DNA of 64,000 bases from Fallopia convolvulus (lineage: Eukaryota > Streptophyta > Magnoliopsida > Caryophyllales > Polygonaceae): the NCBI GenBank assembly GCA_964016875.1, contig OZ024724.1, positions 14,488,501 through 14,552,500 of the forward strand, written 5' to 3'. This document shows positions 10,648 to 22,489 of this stretch, in pieces. The notes under the pieces are model-generated. The model ran no database searches. It saw only the letters and a program-made list of their open reading frames with translations, and was not told where the DNA came from. The translations under genes were made by a program, and so were the position numbers. Position 1 is the first letter of the stretch. Every line of letters begins with the position of its first letter.

Positions 10648-13582
10648 ATGTGTCACCTTCGAAGCACAACTCGTGGACGTGCTGGGGTTACTAGCTGCAA
10701 CTTTGCGCGTGGTCCACCTCTTTCTTCTCCAGAGCAGGGTGCGTTAAGCCCTAGAAGACCTCTGAAACGACCCCTCCAGCTCCCTATTCGTAGTAGCCCC
10801 AAGCTTAAAATATCAACAACAACTGCAGCCCTTCCACAACAAGCTGTTTCACAACCTGTTGCACGTTTAAAGGCTCATTCAAAAACTTCCCCACCAGCTC
10901 CTTCTAAAACATTCCCACCATCTCCTTCAAAAACTTCTCAACCACCTCCTTCAAAAACTTCCCCACCAGCTCCTTCAAAAACTTCTCAACCACCTCCTTC
11001 AAAAACTATCCCACCAGCTCCTCCAAAGACTACCCCTCCTTTCCGACGAGCACTCAACCCTTCAAGAACTCCTAGCCCGGTTCCCAGACCTCGTACAAAG
11101 AAAGTTGTTCCACCAGCCCTACTACCAGTTGAGGAAGAAACTTATGACCAAAATGAGGATGATTTCAATGTGGATAATGAGCATGGGGTTCGTATGGAAG
11201 TTGAGGATTGACTTGAGGAAGAAGTTGAGGAAGAAGCTGAGGAAGAAGAGGAGGTTAGTGATGAAGAACAACATGTAGGAGAGCAAGAAGAAGAAGGACA
11301 AGAAGAAGAATGACAAGAAGAAGAAGAGCAAGAAGGAGGACAAGAAGGAGACCAAGAAGAGAGAGGGCAAGAAAAAGGAGAGGAACAAGGCACACAACAA
11401 AAGCTTATATGGATTGATGGGGAAGGCAGTCGGTCAGTTCTTAAACAACTCTCTATTAATCCTAAGTTTCATTTTGAATATTACTAATAACTTTATCTAA
11501 TTCTTTGTAGCGACTTTGAACCAAAAAAGTTAGCGTTTGCAAAGGCTAAGGAAATCGTCCATGGCCATTATCGAGGTCCTTGGACCAGTATATCTAGAGT
11601 GCCAAAACATGTGCAGACCATGTGGTTTCAAGAGTTTCAGGTTATTTTTTACTTCTTAAAATACAAAATCGTTGTGTGATATTGCTGGGTGATCTGTTTA
11701 TCTTATTTGAGCTGATTAGTTGTGTGATATGTATTATAGTCTTGGCTGAAATTGATATCTTTGGTACATGATAGCATGATTCTATTGTGATCTAATTCTA
11801 GTAAGGAAAATATGATTGAGATCTTGGTAATCTTTTGTTTGAAGTTAGAAATTAATCTTTTGCTTGATATCTTTTTCTTCAAATTAATTCTGCCTTTCTT
11901 TCTCTTTAAAAATGAAAGAACAATACATTTTAGCTTAAATCTACCTATTTCTTGTTTAAATTAATGAAACAAACTTTTTGTTTGATATCTATTGCTGAGA
12001 TTCTATTGTGATCTAATTCTAGTAAGGAAAATATGATGTAACATGCTTTCTATTTCTTTGATTTAATGAAACAAAGGTTACTTATTTCTTGTTTCTCAAT
12101 GTAGAGGTATTTCTGTTGGAGGGAGACGGATGAGCTGATGAAGGATGCCTTTCTAAACCAAATTGGGAAGCACCTTAGCAACGTCTTCAAGAATGCGCGT
12201 GCTAAAAATGCACCCCAATCTAGTTAGCGAGCAGGCACTGGACAAGGATGACGACCTTGTGGAGAACTGATCCCAACTTGGTGTGCCAAGCTAAGGTAAA
12301 TAAGGAGAACAGGAGTTCAAAGAAATCACTCGAGTCTGGACCATACAGAGGGGGTTCTCGCAAGTTCACAAAGTGGATGGAAACGATGGTAATTGCAATC
12401 GAGTTTCACATATTACTTCTCTTTTCTTTTGATGTTGAACTCAATTTTACTCTTGTTTTTTCAAGGGTGGTGAGTCGGGTACCATGCCTATGATTTCTGA
12501 GGTTGTAAAAAAGTTGTGGTCAACCAAAGATGGAACAGTTGGTGAACGCCCAACTGCTATCATTGTAAGTATTAGGCTGAATATTCCTTATCATTTACGA
12601 ATCTGATTGGGTTGAAATCTATTCTCATAGTATGGCTTTTATGATTGCTTTATGGTTGGCTCATTTACACATCTCATTGGGTTGACATTTATTGTCAAAA
12701 TATGGCTTTTATGGTTGCTTTATGGTTGCATTTTATGATGGGATGTACTGTTGACTTCCTTTTCTAGTTAGCAAATCATGATTACTATATTTTGAAAATG
12801 GAAATACTACAAGAATGATGGAAATACTACAAGTCATGTTTAGTATTATTTGGCATGTGTAATGCTCCCTTAGTTAGCAAGTCATGTTTATGAATGCAAT
12901 TTTCTATAAGGTATGTGCTCGGTGCTCATGCTATATGTGATCTATCTTGTGCCAAAGATAGAGATGTTTGCCAATCCAATCTGTTGTTATCTGATTCAAT
13001 TTGTGAATCTATCAAGCTATATGTGAATCCAATTTGTGTATATGTGAATCCAATTTGTGAATCTTTTAACCACTAGCAAATTTGTGAATGATATCTGTTT
13101 GTGAATTGAATGTGCTCTATCTTGCATGCTTGTTTATTTTACATTTGTTTTTCAGCTTGTTCTTATAGTCATATATTGCTTTCATATCTTCATTTTAATG
13201 TATTTTCATTCTATTCAAGGCTGAGTTTGAATGGCTGGTTGCTGAGGAACAACTGAACAATGCATCGGGTCAACCATTATCAAACACAAAGATGATAGAG
13301 CTGTGGATCAAAGCTGCTAAGGGCCATAAAGATCGGAAGATTTTCGCATTTGTTGAGCATGGTATAGCCCTCCTTCGTAGCGGCAAGGTTGATGCATGCT
13401 TTTCTTCTCCTTCCTCCAGCCTTTTCCACCCACAACCATCTACCAAGCATCTCAAGGACGAGATGAAGGAAATGCGGGACCAGATGAAGGCTCTTCAAGC
13501 TCAGAATCAAGAAATTCAAAGCCAAAACAAGGATTTGAAAGGCATGCTTGAAAAGTTGATGGAACACATTGCTAGCAATTAG
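10648..13582 (+). pseudogene. CACTA TNPA-like gene (Ptta/En/Spm transposase_24 type), disrupted
   Basis: This is the accessory protein gene, which in CACTA elements binds subterminal motifs. A five-exon model fits: 10648-11432, 11511-11640, 12105-12388, 12466-12564 and 13220-13582. The N-terminus is basic and then carries a Ser/Pro/Lys repeat ('PPAPSKTSQPPPSKT'). Next is an acidic stretch, then the conserved part: 'IWIDGEGSR', 'HYRGPWTSISRVPKHV', 'MWFQEFQ', 'GGSRKFTKWMETM'. The C-terminus is a coiled coil ('MKALQAQNQEIQSQNKDLKG'). Two TGA codons occur in the acidic run (near 11210 and 11312), and a stop/frameshift lies near 12225. This copy should not make full-length protein. Confidence 0.85.
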
Positions 13583-13619
13583 CTCTCTCACTCTCTCCAT
13601 GGTAATTTAAGGTCTTTAG

Positions 13620-13900
13620 TTGTGTTGGTGCATTTTGGGAAACTTATGGCTGTTGGTGATGCCATTGTGGATATTTGGATTTATGTAAGGTTTTAGATGG
13701 TAGTTGGTAGGTGCAGGTTTTGCAGGTTGGTTCATGTTTGGATATTTGGTTCTTGGTTGTGGTTGATGTTTGGATATTTGGTGCAAGTTGATGTTTGGAT
13801 TTGGCCATATGCCACATGGTTTGATGATCAAACCATTTTTGTTTTATGTGATGCTTATGGCACATGTATTTAATATTACATGGTGCAGGTTAATATTACA
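13620..13900. other. 3' flank of the TNPA-like gene
   Basis: This is G/T-rich sequence with repeated 'gttggtgatgtttggat'-like words ('tttggatatttggttcttgg', 'tttggatatttggtgcaag'). It is probably 3' UTR and has no coding potential of note. Confidence 0.35.
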
Positions 13901-13934
13901 ATTAAATAGGTGGATTGTACTGATTTTTATAACC

Positions 13935-14503
13935 ACAGAATTTGACACAAAATGGTTTCGAGGCTAAGTTTGAGACAATAAGGCCACAACATTGGCTATT
14001 AAATCCACTCAATCATTTCGTAGCCAATTTTCATGCAAAAGGCCACGACATTGTCAATGAATTGTATTCTGCAAATTCGTAGCCAATTTTAATGCTAAAA
14101 GCCACTACTTTACCCACCAAATATATTCGAGGCAAATTTTGAGACTAAATGACCACGACAGGTGGTTGATGAACACGACTTATCCCTCCCAAATTTAGCC
14201 AACCAAACAACTCGACGCTAACTTTGTGGTAAAATAGACACAAACTCAGCCACAAAGCGTCTCTGGCTATACCATGTATTTAGAAGAACATGATTTTCGT
14301 ACCCAATATTGTGGTGAAATGGGTACGACTCAAAAGTTTGTGGGCAGTGTTCACGCTATGCTATACCCGCGAGCGTTTTAACCACAAACTTTTCGTCCTG
14401 GGAACACTGGTGACTACCTCTATGGCGAAGGCTGTTTCCTGGCAAATTTTGTGGCATGTCGCGTGGCCAACTGTCGTGGCTAAAGACGCGTTTTCCAGCA
14501 GTG
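13935..14503 (+). repeat. CACTA 3' subterminal repeats
   Basis: Degenerate copies of 'cgtagccaattttaatgcta' and 'ggccacgacattg' recur about every 50-65 bases (near 14020, 14082 and 14129). They then turn into single motifs up to the terminal CAGTG. The motif family (tagcca/tggcta) is shared with the 5' end, but the period differs (143 bp on the left, about 60 on the right). Confidence 0.7.
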
Positions 14504-14520
14504 TTAATAATTTCTCTAAT

Positions 14521-14551
<31 letters not shown>

Positions 14552-14558
14552 CTTATAG

Positions 14559-15812
14559 AGAGAGCATTGGATGTGCCCGTCCCAGCATACTATATGTGGG
14601 AATTAAGGATTACGAGGTCAACTTGACTCACAGAGTCAACTTTGCATATGATGGAGCCATTGCCACCAAAGGACCGTTGGAACCATGTACCAAGGCTACA
14701 GACTTTCGGACAAGTCCAATGGTTTCGAAATTATGTCAGCAAAATATGTTAATCTCCTTCCCGTATGCGTATTTAGCGCTTATACTATTGATCTATATAT
14801 CGATCCTATCATGAACATTGTTTATCAAGGAGATCAACCCAACACCTGATGTATCAAAAAACTAAAACAATTTCGCGTACGTTGTAGTTACAGAGGGAAA
14901 GCTATCCACTAATAAAAAGCTAGGTATCAATTAAAAATGATCCAATTAAGATTTCCTTATTTTTTAATGAACAAAAATTTTCAAACAATCCAAAAGAATA
15001 CAAATCTATCACGCAGAATCCATACAATTAAAAAAAACGTAGTTTGAAAAAATTGAAGTAGTAATTAGTTTTATTTGATCAGTTAGTTTCCCTTTCAAAA
15101 ATTAATTACCACTTACGTACATATGTTTATGAACTAAATTGAATACAGCCCAGGTGTAGAATGTAAGGCGAAGCTCGAGAGGTCTCTGATTGTGGTTGGC
15201 GGAATCGGAATGAATGACTAACAACCCAATATGTTCGGCGCGTCCCTGAAGGGTGCACACGATATGATCCCAAGAGTCGTCCAATCTATTGCAAAAGCGG
15301 TTAAGGAAGTGATCGATCAAGGCGCGGTGACCGTGGTTGTGCCCGAACTCTTTCCGCTCGGCTGCATGCCTAGGTATCAAAGAACCGACGTCGACCACAC
15401 CATCGGATGTCAAGAGCCTTCCAACAAGGTCGCGAGGAGTCACAACGAGCAACTCCAACATGCCCTTGGCCAGCTTCGGAGAGAGTATCCGAATGTGGCC
15501 ATCCATTACGGCGACTACTACAAAGCCTACATCTGGCTCATAGAAAACGCGACATCTCTCGGGTCTAAAAAGGATTTGGCTTTCAATCGCTGATGTGATG
15601 GTGACAACCCGTGCGGATACTATGAAGATGTGGTTTGCCCGAACCCGAAGAAGTCGATAATCTGGGACAGAAGCCATCTCACTTAAGAGGCAAACCGAAT
15701 CATCGCTCATTGGATTCTCTCCGACATCTTTAAATCAGCCTCATCACCATCTCCGTCTCCGTCTCCATTGACATCTCCAAGCCCTCGTCCTCGCCGTCTC
15801 CTTAGGGATTGA
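14559..15812 (+). pseudogene. GDSL esterase/lipase pseudogene, remaining exons
   Basis: This is the continuation of the gene started at 1023. After an acceptor (cttatag), exon 2 reads 'VPVPAYYMWEL', then in a shifted frame 'THRVNFAYDGAIATKG' (family: GVNFAVAGATAL), then in another frame 'GQVQWFRNYV'. Exon 3 (from 15149) reads 'KLERSLIVVGGIGMND' (block III, GxND), 'VVVPELFPLGCMPRYQ', 'VAIHYGDYYKAYI' and 'SIIWDRSHLT' (block V, Asp and His kept). Damage includes two frameshifts in exon 2 and stops at 15219 (TAA, after GMND), 15591 (TGA) and 15684 (TAA). The C-terminus is a Ser/Pro repeat ending at TGA 15810-15812. With the Ser-to-Gly change in exon 1 this is clearly dead. Confidence 0.9.
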
Positions 15813-15889
15813 TATTTCTTTTGTATAGATTATAAGCTAGATTAATTATATTAGGCATTGATATTTCTTTTGTATAGATTAATTATAAG

Positions 15890-16744
15890 TATCAGATCGT
15901 GGCGCGTTAGTAACAAATCAAGGAACTAACAATGTTCCCTGGGTAGCGGAAATAAACAATACGAACACAGAATTTAGAGAGGAAAACTTTCTATCCGACC
16001 AACAAGTCGTAGAAAGAAAAAACCTATACCTCGGCCTGATACTCCTTCTCAAAGGATTTTCAATATGAATACTTTTATTAAGTTTCAACGGTTACAAGGC
16101 AATTCAAGTTCCCTTGTAACTAAGGCACCCACCAAAGTTAAACCAACTAGACTTCTACAAACCTAAACGTAAACTAAGAGAGAGCAAACTACTGACTTAC
16201 TTGTGGATTCTTCACTGGAAAAAGCCACACACTCGTACACTTGAAAAGCTCTCTATCCAATTTCGCCGTCTACAACCACACTTAAAACCTAGCTATAACC
16301 TAGCTATTTATAAGATATGTCAAGTCTGATCTCATACGTAATTCCTGGCTAATTACGCAGATATTCCACTTAACACATCCCGCACAATAAGGAGAAAGTG
16401 TTGTTTCTGATTTGGATCCTCAACCACGCCGATTCTTGCCAAAACCGAATGATCTCAGATTCTTTAGATAAGATCATGTGAAGTTTGATCTTATCCGTCC
16501 TTTGATCTCCTCAAGCAACAGCCTACAACTGTCGTATCGTCGTAGAAGCTTGCTCGTAGAAGATCTGGTACCTTGCCATTAATAGAAAGATGCGTTCCTT
16601 CCGATACGCACTTCCTAAATCTGTCACTCATTCCCTCCATCGTTCCTCACAATGTTTCGTCACTCCATGTAGAAGCAATTCATATCAACTAGGTTAGTTA
16701 TCATCAAAACTAAGAGAAACCATGCAACAACCATTGTTCCAACA
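15890..16744 (-). repeat. Sirevirus-like element 3' LTR
   Basis: 855 bp, directly repeated at 33151-34034. On the minus strand it starts TGTTGG and ends in a decayed GATA in place of the expected GACA. The outer TG (plus-strand view) has become TA at 15890. Compared with the other LTR it lacks about 29 bp ('acctgttttcctgagacac' region). Confidence 0.9.
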
Positions 16745-16980
16745 ATTTTCCCCATTTTGATGATGACAAACCAAAAAAAATGCATGTCTAGAAACCAGTA
16801 GTAATATAGATTAGACAAAAAATTCATGTATGGTTCCCCCATAACAGATGCACAGTTGTTCCTACTCATCAGAGGTAACAACATATTCCCCCTTCGCCAA
16901 AGTTCCCTTTGTATTTCCTGGATAGAACGCATCTCTGCATTTTTCCTAACTTCCTCCTTTTGACATCATCAAAAGGTTAG
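16745..16980 (-). other. Polypurine tracts of the Sirevirus-like element
   Basis: Next to the LTR, the minus strand reads 'atcatcaaaatggggaaaat', the primer tract for plus-strand synthesis. A second purine motif, 'gatgatgtcaaaaggaggaa', lies about 215 bases upstream (about 16955-16975). Repeated tracts of this kind near the 3' LTR are a known Sirevirus trait. No gene is seen in this stretch. Confidence 0.7.
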
Positions 16981-17186
16981 CAAGCATCAAGCAAAACGTA
17001 GAGCAAATGAACAAATTTAATTGAAACTCAAACCATTTATAAGCAAAAGATAGTTAATATTATGGATAATTGTTTCGGGGATCATAACTAGAAAAACAAA
17101 AAACATAAAAAGTCTTGGCATCCAAGAGAAACAACAAAAATTTTAAAGTAGAGATAGATAGGCTAGGGAACTAGAGAGGGTCCACA

Positions 17187-18552
17187 TCATGGTTCAGAGG
17201 GAGTGGAATCAGCAGCAGCAATGTCAGTGTCTCTCTTAGCCATTTGCCTCATCACGATCGCAGGAAGACTCATGTGTTCCCTTCTCAGAAACTTATCCAG
17301 CAACATCATGTCATTGATAGTGAGCGTAGTTCTTTTCTCCAGCCTAGGAATAACAACTTTGATCAGAAACTTATGCGCAATTCTTATAGTGTAGCCCAAA
17401 TCATTAGTTGAATAAGGACCAACATCAGACACCTTTCCCATGATGCGCTTAATCAGTTGAGCCTTGTTCCTTGGCCAGTTGCTTTAAGTGTGCCACTCAC
17501 CGTAGCGTTCACTAGGAACCTTCAAAATCTTTGCAACAGACCCCAGAGAGAAAGAGATTTTGGAGGTACCGACAGTGGAGAACCCTAAAGGACTAAGGAC
17601 CAGTCACAAGATCAGCCAGTTGATAGGTTGAAAAGAAATTGACAAGGATAGACACATCTACCTTGACACCCGAAGCACAGATCTTCTCCCAACCTTGATA
17701 CTTCAGAAGTTCCCAGAACTCCTCCAAATCATTCCCTTTTAGAAATTCCTCGTCAACTACCAGAGGAGCGACGACCTTCTTTCAAACTCTTTTAGTACTC
17801 CCCTCTGGTTCCATCGGTAACTTGACCTTCGCCTGGCAGACTTGAGGTCCTTCTCAACCTCTTCTTCCAACTCCTCCTCATCTTCATCACCATCATCACC
17901 AGATTCCACTTTGTCATCAGCCTCAGCCTCTTCAAGATCAGACTCCACTTCCTCTTCTTCTTCCTCAGGATCTTCTTCCTCAAAAGACTCTTGAAGTACC
18001 GTTTTCTTTAAAGTAGTGGCGGTGGATCGAAGACTGTATTTCTTGCCAGAGGGATCCATTTTGGCCTTCTTGGTGGTAGGGGAAGGAGTACGTTCCGAGA
18101 TGGAGAGGAGGGGACTCGCTTCCTAGCCAAGGTCTTGCCTCGGCTTTTCGGCTTGACCCATCTTGGTCGCATGTACACTGACAAAGCTTCCAACTTTTCT
18201 GGATCATTGGTGGTTTCCTTAGGAGGCGAGTTTACCTCTTCCTTTTCCGACTCATCCTGGCCCTCCTTTCCTTCCCCTGTTTCAGCAGGCTTTTCGGAGG
18301 ATTTTTCTAAAGGAACCATGAATGGATCCTTTTCAAACTGCTCAGGCAGAGTCTCCTTCTCATCGAGACCTTGGCAGAGGCCTCTATTCCGATGTTGGCT
18401 ACATCATCAAATTGTGTTTCAAGCTTGGAAGCGGGAGAGGAAGAGGAAAGTTTGGCCTTTTTGAGGGATTCGAGTCGAGCTTGAAGAGCTTCGATCTCGG
18501 AGGCATCAAGGTCATTAAAGTTAAGGACTTGGGTGTTTGAAGAGGAAGCCAT
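17187..18552 (-). pseudogene. Extra ORF in the env-like position of the Sirevirus-like element
   Basis: A broken reading frame on the minus strand lies downstream of RNase H and before the 3' LTR, the place of the env-like ORF in Sireviruses. It begins 'MASSSNTQVLNFNDLDASE' with a short coiled coil. It continues through a Lys/Pro-rich part and a long Glu/Asp run (near 17880-17970). The C-terminal part ('FLRREHMSLPAIVMRQMAK', 17187-17441) resembles the 'putative plant transposon protein' domain found in plant retroelement ORFs. At least three frame changes are needed. I see no membrane segment, so an envelope role is not supported. Function is unknown. Confidence 0.6.
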
Positions 18553-18599
18553 TGATGCAATAGAGAAGAAATATTGAAGCGTGAAGAAGATTAGGGTTT

Positions 18600-19390
18600 G
18601 GAAGCTAAAAACAGAGATGCGGTGAAAAAGAATGACCGAGAGAAGGGATTATAAAGAACACCTCTTTCCTTGTTGATAAAGATTGTGATATTCCCAATAT
18701 CTTCTATCCATATCTTAACGGCTAAGAATTTCCATAATGATGATTTTACACCGCCATTAATTCAAGACAGCACAAAACGTCATATCGTTCCCTGCAAAAG
18801 CATTGTGCAACTGCTGGATTTTTCAAACTAGCAGTCACAACGGCTATCACTCTATGGCTTCTCTGAGCTGATTGATGTCTGTTCCTTTCCAGAAAAATCT
18901 TCAATTATGATCAAAGACGTTCCTTCAATTAACATATTCCCAAACCACTGGTTCCATACCTTGTTACCATGAGTGGACAAAAGGCTTTGTTTGAACAGAC
19001 AAGGGACAAGAGATGTTCCATTCCAACTTTTGTGGGCTTGGAATATTTTTGACATCCAAACAATTATTCCCCATTTAAATGTAATCAAAGGGGGTTCATA
19101 GGGAACGTTTGTTTGGACCAGGCTAAAGGACAACTTATAACCAACAATCATTTCGGCTTGAAGTGAGGGGTAAAATAGATCAAGTTAGTTATTTTGGGCT
19201 AAAAGAAAATCTTGGATGTAAACAATTTAGTTTTAGTTCCTTTTAGCATGCAAAACATAACAATTTCTAATATATACAAAATCAATGCATAGAGGAAAGA
19301 TATAAGCCATTATAAAACTTGTCAAATGATACGTAGTTCCCTGAGAAGTTACCTCTTTAGCCAGGCACTGAGGGAATAGAGGATCGGGAC
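18600..19390. other. Non-coding stretch between pol and the extra ORF
   Basis: Sequence between the end of RNase H and the start of the 3' ORF of the Sirevirus-like element. No coherent frame and no repeat of note. It may contain the leader for a separate or spliced transcript of the 3' ORF, but I see no direct sign of this. Confidence 0.4.
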
Positions 19391-19394
19391 TTGT

Positions 19395-21186
19395 TTACTC
19401 CAAGGAAATCATACCTAGTAACATCCTCAGATGATAGGGTTTTCTATCCAAAGCCTTGGTAAAAATATCTGCCACTTTATTTTCAGTCCTACAATGATCC
19501 ATTTTGATAAAACCTTTTTCAACATTATCTCTTAAGAAATGATGTCGAATATCTATATGTTTGGTTCTAGAGTGATGCACGGGATTCTTGGAGATATTGA
19601 TTTCACTTGTATTATCACATAAGATAGGGATAGTTCCAAGTGACAACCAAAATCCACAAGTTGTTGTTTTAACCACATAACCTGGGAACAACAGGCGGCT
19701 GCTGCGACATACTCCGCTTCAGCCGTTGAAAGAGCAACCGAATTTTGCTTCTTCGATCCCAAGACACCAAGCAAGGACCAAGAAATTGGGCCACACCTAA
19801 AGTGCTCTTCCTATCTACCAAGTGACTTGCAAAATCTGCATTCGAGAATCTGACAAGATGGAACGAGTTATGTCTTGGATACCATAGACACAACCCATCA
19901 TTCCCTTTCAAGTAGTACAAAATTTTCTTCACTTCTTTTAGATGTGTTTCTTTAGGTTTAGCCTGAAATCTAGCACAAAGACATATATTGAACATAATAT
20001 CTAGTCGACTGGCCGTTAGGTACAATAAGGAACCAATCATGCCTCGGTACATCGTTTGATCAACATCAAAACCATTAAGATCAGCATCAAGATGAGTATT
20101 AAGAGATAGGAGTATCAAAAGGTTTCGTAGAATCCATACCATACTTCTTCAATAGCTCCTTGATGTACTTTTGTTGATGTGCCTTCGTTCCCTCATCACT
20201 TTGTACCACTTGTAGACCAAGAAACAAAGTGAGTTCTCCGATCATGCTCCTCTCAAACTCCCTGCTCATTAGATTCTTGAAGCTTTCTACAAGTTTAGGG
20301 TTAGTAGAACCAAATATAATATCATCAACATAAACTTGAACTACTAAAACCCCACCGTCTTGTTCCCTTAGGAACAATGTTTTGTCGATCACACCACATA
20401 TATATCCATTGGTCAATAGAAACTGTGCAAATCTATCATACAAAGCACGAGGAGCCTGTTTAAGACCATAGAGAGCCTTATCCAGCACGTAGACATGGTT
20501 AAGATGATCAACATCTTCAAATCCTGGAGGTTTCAACACATAAACCTTCTCTTGTAGGTGCCCATTCAAGAATGTTGTTTTCAGATCCATTTGATATAAT
20601 GTGAATCCTTTGTGAACAGTATAGGCGATTAGAAGGCAGATGACTTCTATTCTTGTAACAAGAGCATACGTTTCATCATAGTCAATCCCTTCTTGTTGGT
20701 TGTACCCTTTTGCTACAAGCCTAGCCTTGTTCCTTGTGACAGCTCCAGTGTCATCAAGTTTGTTCCTAAAATACACACTTTGTTCCTATAGCCATTTTGT
20801 GCTTTGGCTTGGGAACTAATCTCCATACTTTGTTCCTCTCAAACTAGTGCAGTTCTTCTTGTATAGCAACTACGTACCCAGTCATGATCTTTTAATGCTT
20901 CATTCACATTCTTCGGCTCTGCAAGATAGATAAATGCATTGAAAGCACAAAAATTCTTGATAGAGGAATGACTAAGCACACCTTTATCGTATGGAGTGAT
21001 GATGTTATCAACATGATGATCCCTCTTTTGATGATGGTTTTTGACTTCAATCTGAGTGGGATCTGTTCTTAACTCCTCTTGTTCATGTTGATCTGTCGTT
21101 CTAGGAGTTGTTCCTTCCACTTGATCTTCATTTTGTGGAGTATCATCTTTAGGACTCGAAGTACCTTCTGTGTGATCTCCATTCAA
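19395..21186 (-). pseudogene. Copia pol: reverse transcriptase and RNase H
   Basis: Reverse transcriptase reads 'KARLVAKGYNQQEGIDYDET', 'YQMDLKTTFLNGHL', 'KALYGLKQAPRALYDRF' and the catalytic 'QVYVDDIIFGSTNPK' (YVDD). RNase H follows: 'IGSLLYLTASRLDIMFNIC', 'NSVALSTAEAEYVAAAACC' and 'TKHIDIRHHFLRDNVEKG'. The 'FLG.CLVSW' and 'SKKQNSVALSTAEAEY' wording is of the SIRE type. Frame changes are needed near 20780-20840, 20105, 19760 and 19630, so no full enzyme can be made. The upstream linker (20839-21186) is Thr/Glu-rich and is cut at 21279 by the nested LTR element. Confidence 0.92.
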
Positions 21187-21546
21187 GTTGGGACTGGGAG
21201 GGATGACTTCTTCATTTGGAGCTTCTATACTTGAATCTGGATCGACTTCATCATTGGAGTTTGTGTTTAAAACCAGCAGTGTTGGTGATTTGTGTCAAGT
21301 CATCAAATCCCTATAAGAGCATGTTGAGGTTATTAAGTCATAGTGGTAATGTAGATTGGATTATTGACATATATGACTTTCATGATGGTTTAAACAATTG
21401 TCATAGATCCAAAAGTGAGTTGCACACCAACACCGAGATAAAAGAACCTCGTGTGCACCGTCGTGTGGCAAGGGCGCTCCTTGTGGCCGGTGTCGCTCGG
21501 AGTCGGCACGATGCAATGGCACGGTGCAAGCACGGGGCATGACGAG

Positions 21547-22489
21547 TGATGCGTTTTGCCTGGCTACAAGGACCAACGTCTCGTATTCTGAATCCCGTCA
21601 CGATCTTGATCGAATAATGGAGAGGAAGCCACAGAAAATAAACACACAGGGTGCGCGGATCGAGGGCGAAAGTACGACGCTAGGGTTCTAGCGGCGTCTC
21701 GATGTGGTATTGATTCCGACAAGCGAAAACTTAGAAGGATTGTAGGGCGATTGGAAGAAGGTTAGAAGGGGTTGACGCCTGATGCCTATGCAAGAGAAAC
21801 TCGATTCAACAAAGGAAAATTCAATTCATTTCAAGCGTAAATGCAAATATGAGAGTCTGACAACTTAAATAGAAAACTAGGTCTAACCTAAAAACCCTAA
21901 TGAAGATGGGCCCAAGCATGCAAGCCCAACCCATCTCATTAATTAAAATAAATGACAGAATTAATGATAATACTAAATAAAGTAATTGTTCACTTAAAAA
22001 CCCGACATAAATATAAAGATAGAAACCCGAAGACTCGAAGCCTCGGAAAGTCGCAAACACGCTCGAACGAAACTCGGATCATCGTAAATCGGGGCGCAGT
22101 TTGGACCGGGAGAGTGCGGGCGCGCTCTCGGGGTCTAGCCCGCGCCCAAGAACCTCGTCTTTCTGCAGCCGGGGTGCGGTCACGGCCGGCCAGAGCGCGG
22201 TCGCGCTCTGGGCGTGTTGCTCGTGCTCCGAGATGGCCTCGTTCTGCAGACTCGGCGCGGCCTCCAGCGGCTGGAACGCGGGGCGCTCGACGGGGGCTTG
22301 AACGCGCCGTTGAGAATTCCTTCAGAAATCCTTGGATCGACTCCTGACTCCTCTGATTGATCCGAAAATGCGTTTTGAACCAAAGATGTCATCAATATCA
22401 TCGAAGGCGGGTCTTGAACCGAACTCACGGGTGGAATAGCTTGGCATGAGATAGAAACCGTTGATGTCTTCCTAGGCCGGAACGCATCA
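21547..22489. mobile_element. Solo LTR inserted in the nested element's 5' LTR
   Basis: The insert begins TGATGCGTT and ends with the exact inverse AACGCATCA. It is flanked by ACGAG (21542-21546) and ACAAG (22490-22494), a 5-bp TSD with one change. The matching position in the 3' LTR (near 28256) has no insert. The TG...CA ends, size (943 bp) and TSD length fit a solo LTR left by LTR-LTR recombination. Part of it (22090-22290) is very GC-rich with 'gcgcgctc'-type words. It contains no gene. Confidence 0.85.

Larger units (their letters stand above)
1257..14503 (+). mobile_element. CACTA (En/Spm-type) DNA transposon, 13,247 bp
   Basis: The element starts CACTACTAGAAAACGCG and ends in the near-inverse CGCGTTTTCCAGCAGTG. 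It is flanked on both sides by the 3-bp duplication TTA (1254-1256, 14504-14506), as expected for CACTA transposons. It lies in intron 1 of the GDSL pseudogene. Inside are subterminal repeats at both ends, a TNPD-type transposase gene (5543-9221), a TNPA-like gene (10648-13582) and a minus-strand Myb/SANT-like gene (2626-3620). Both transposase-type genes carry nonsense codons, so this copy is probably not autonomous now. Confidence 0.95.

Noticed and set aside
11122..11400. Antisense hydrophobic frame rich in Leu, Phe and Ser that looks like a membrane protein
   Set aside because: It is the reverse complement of the GAA/GAG acidic run in the TNPA-like gene; the hydrophobic appearance is a by-product of codon composition.
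17187..18552. Retroviral envelope gene
   Set aside because: No signal peptide, furin-like site or transmembrane helix is visible. Only the position matches the env-like ORF of Sireviruses.
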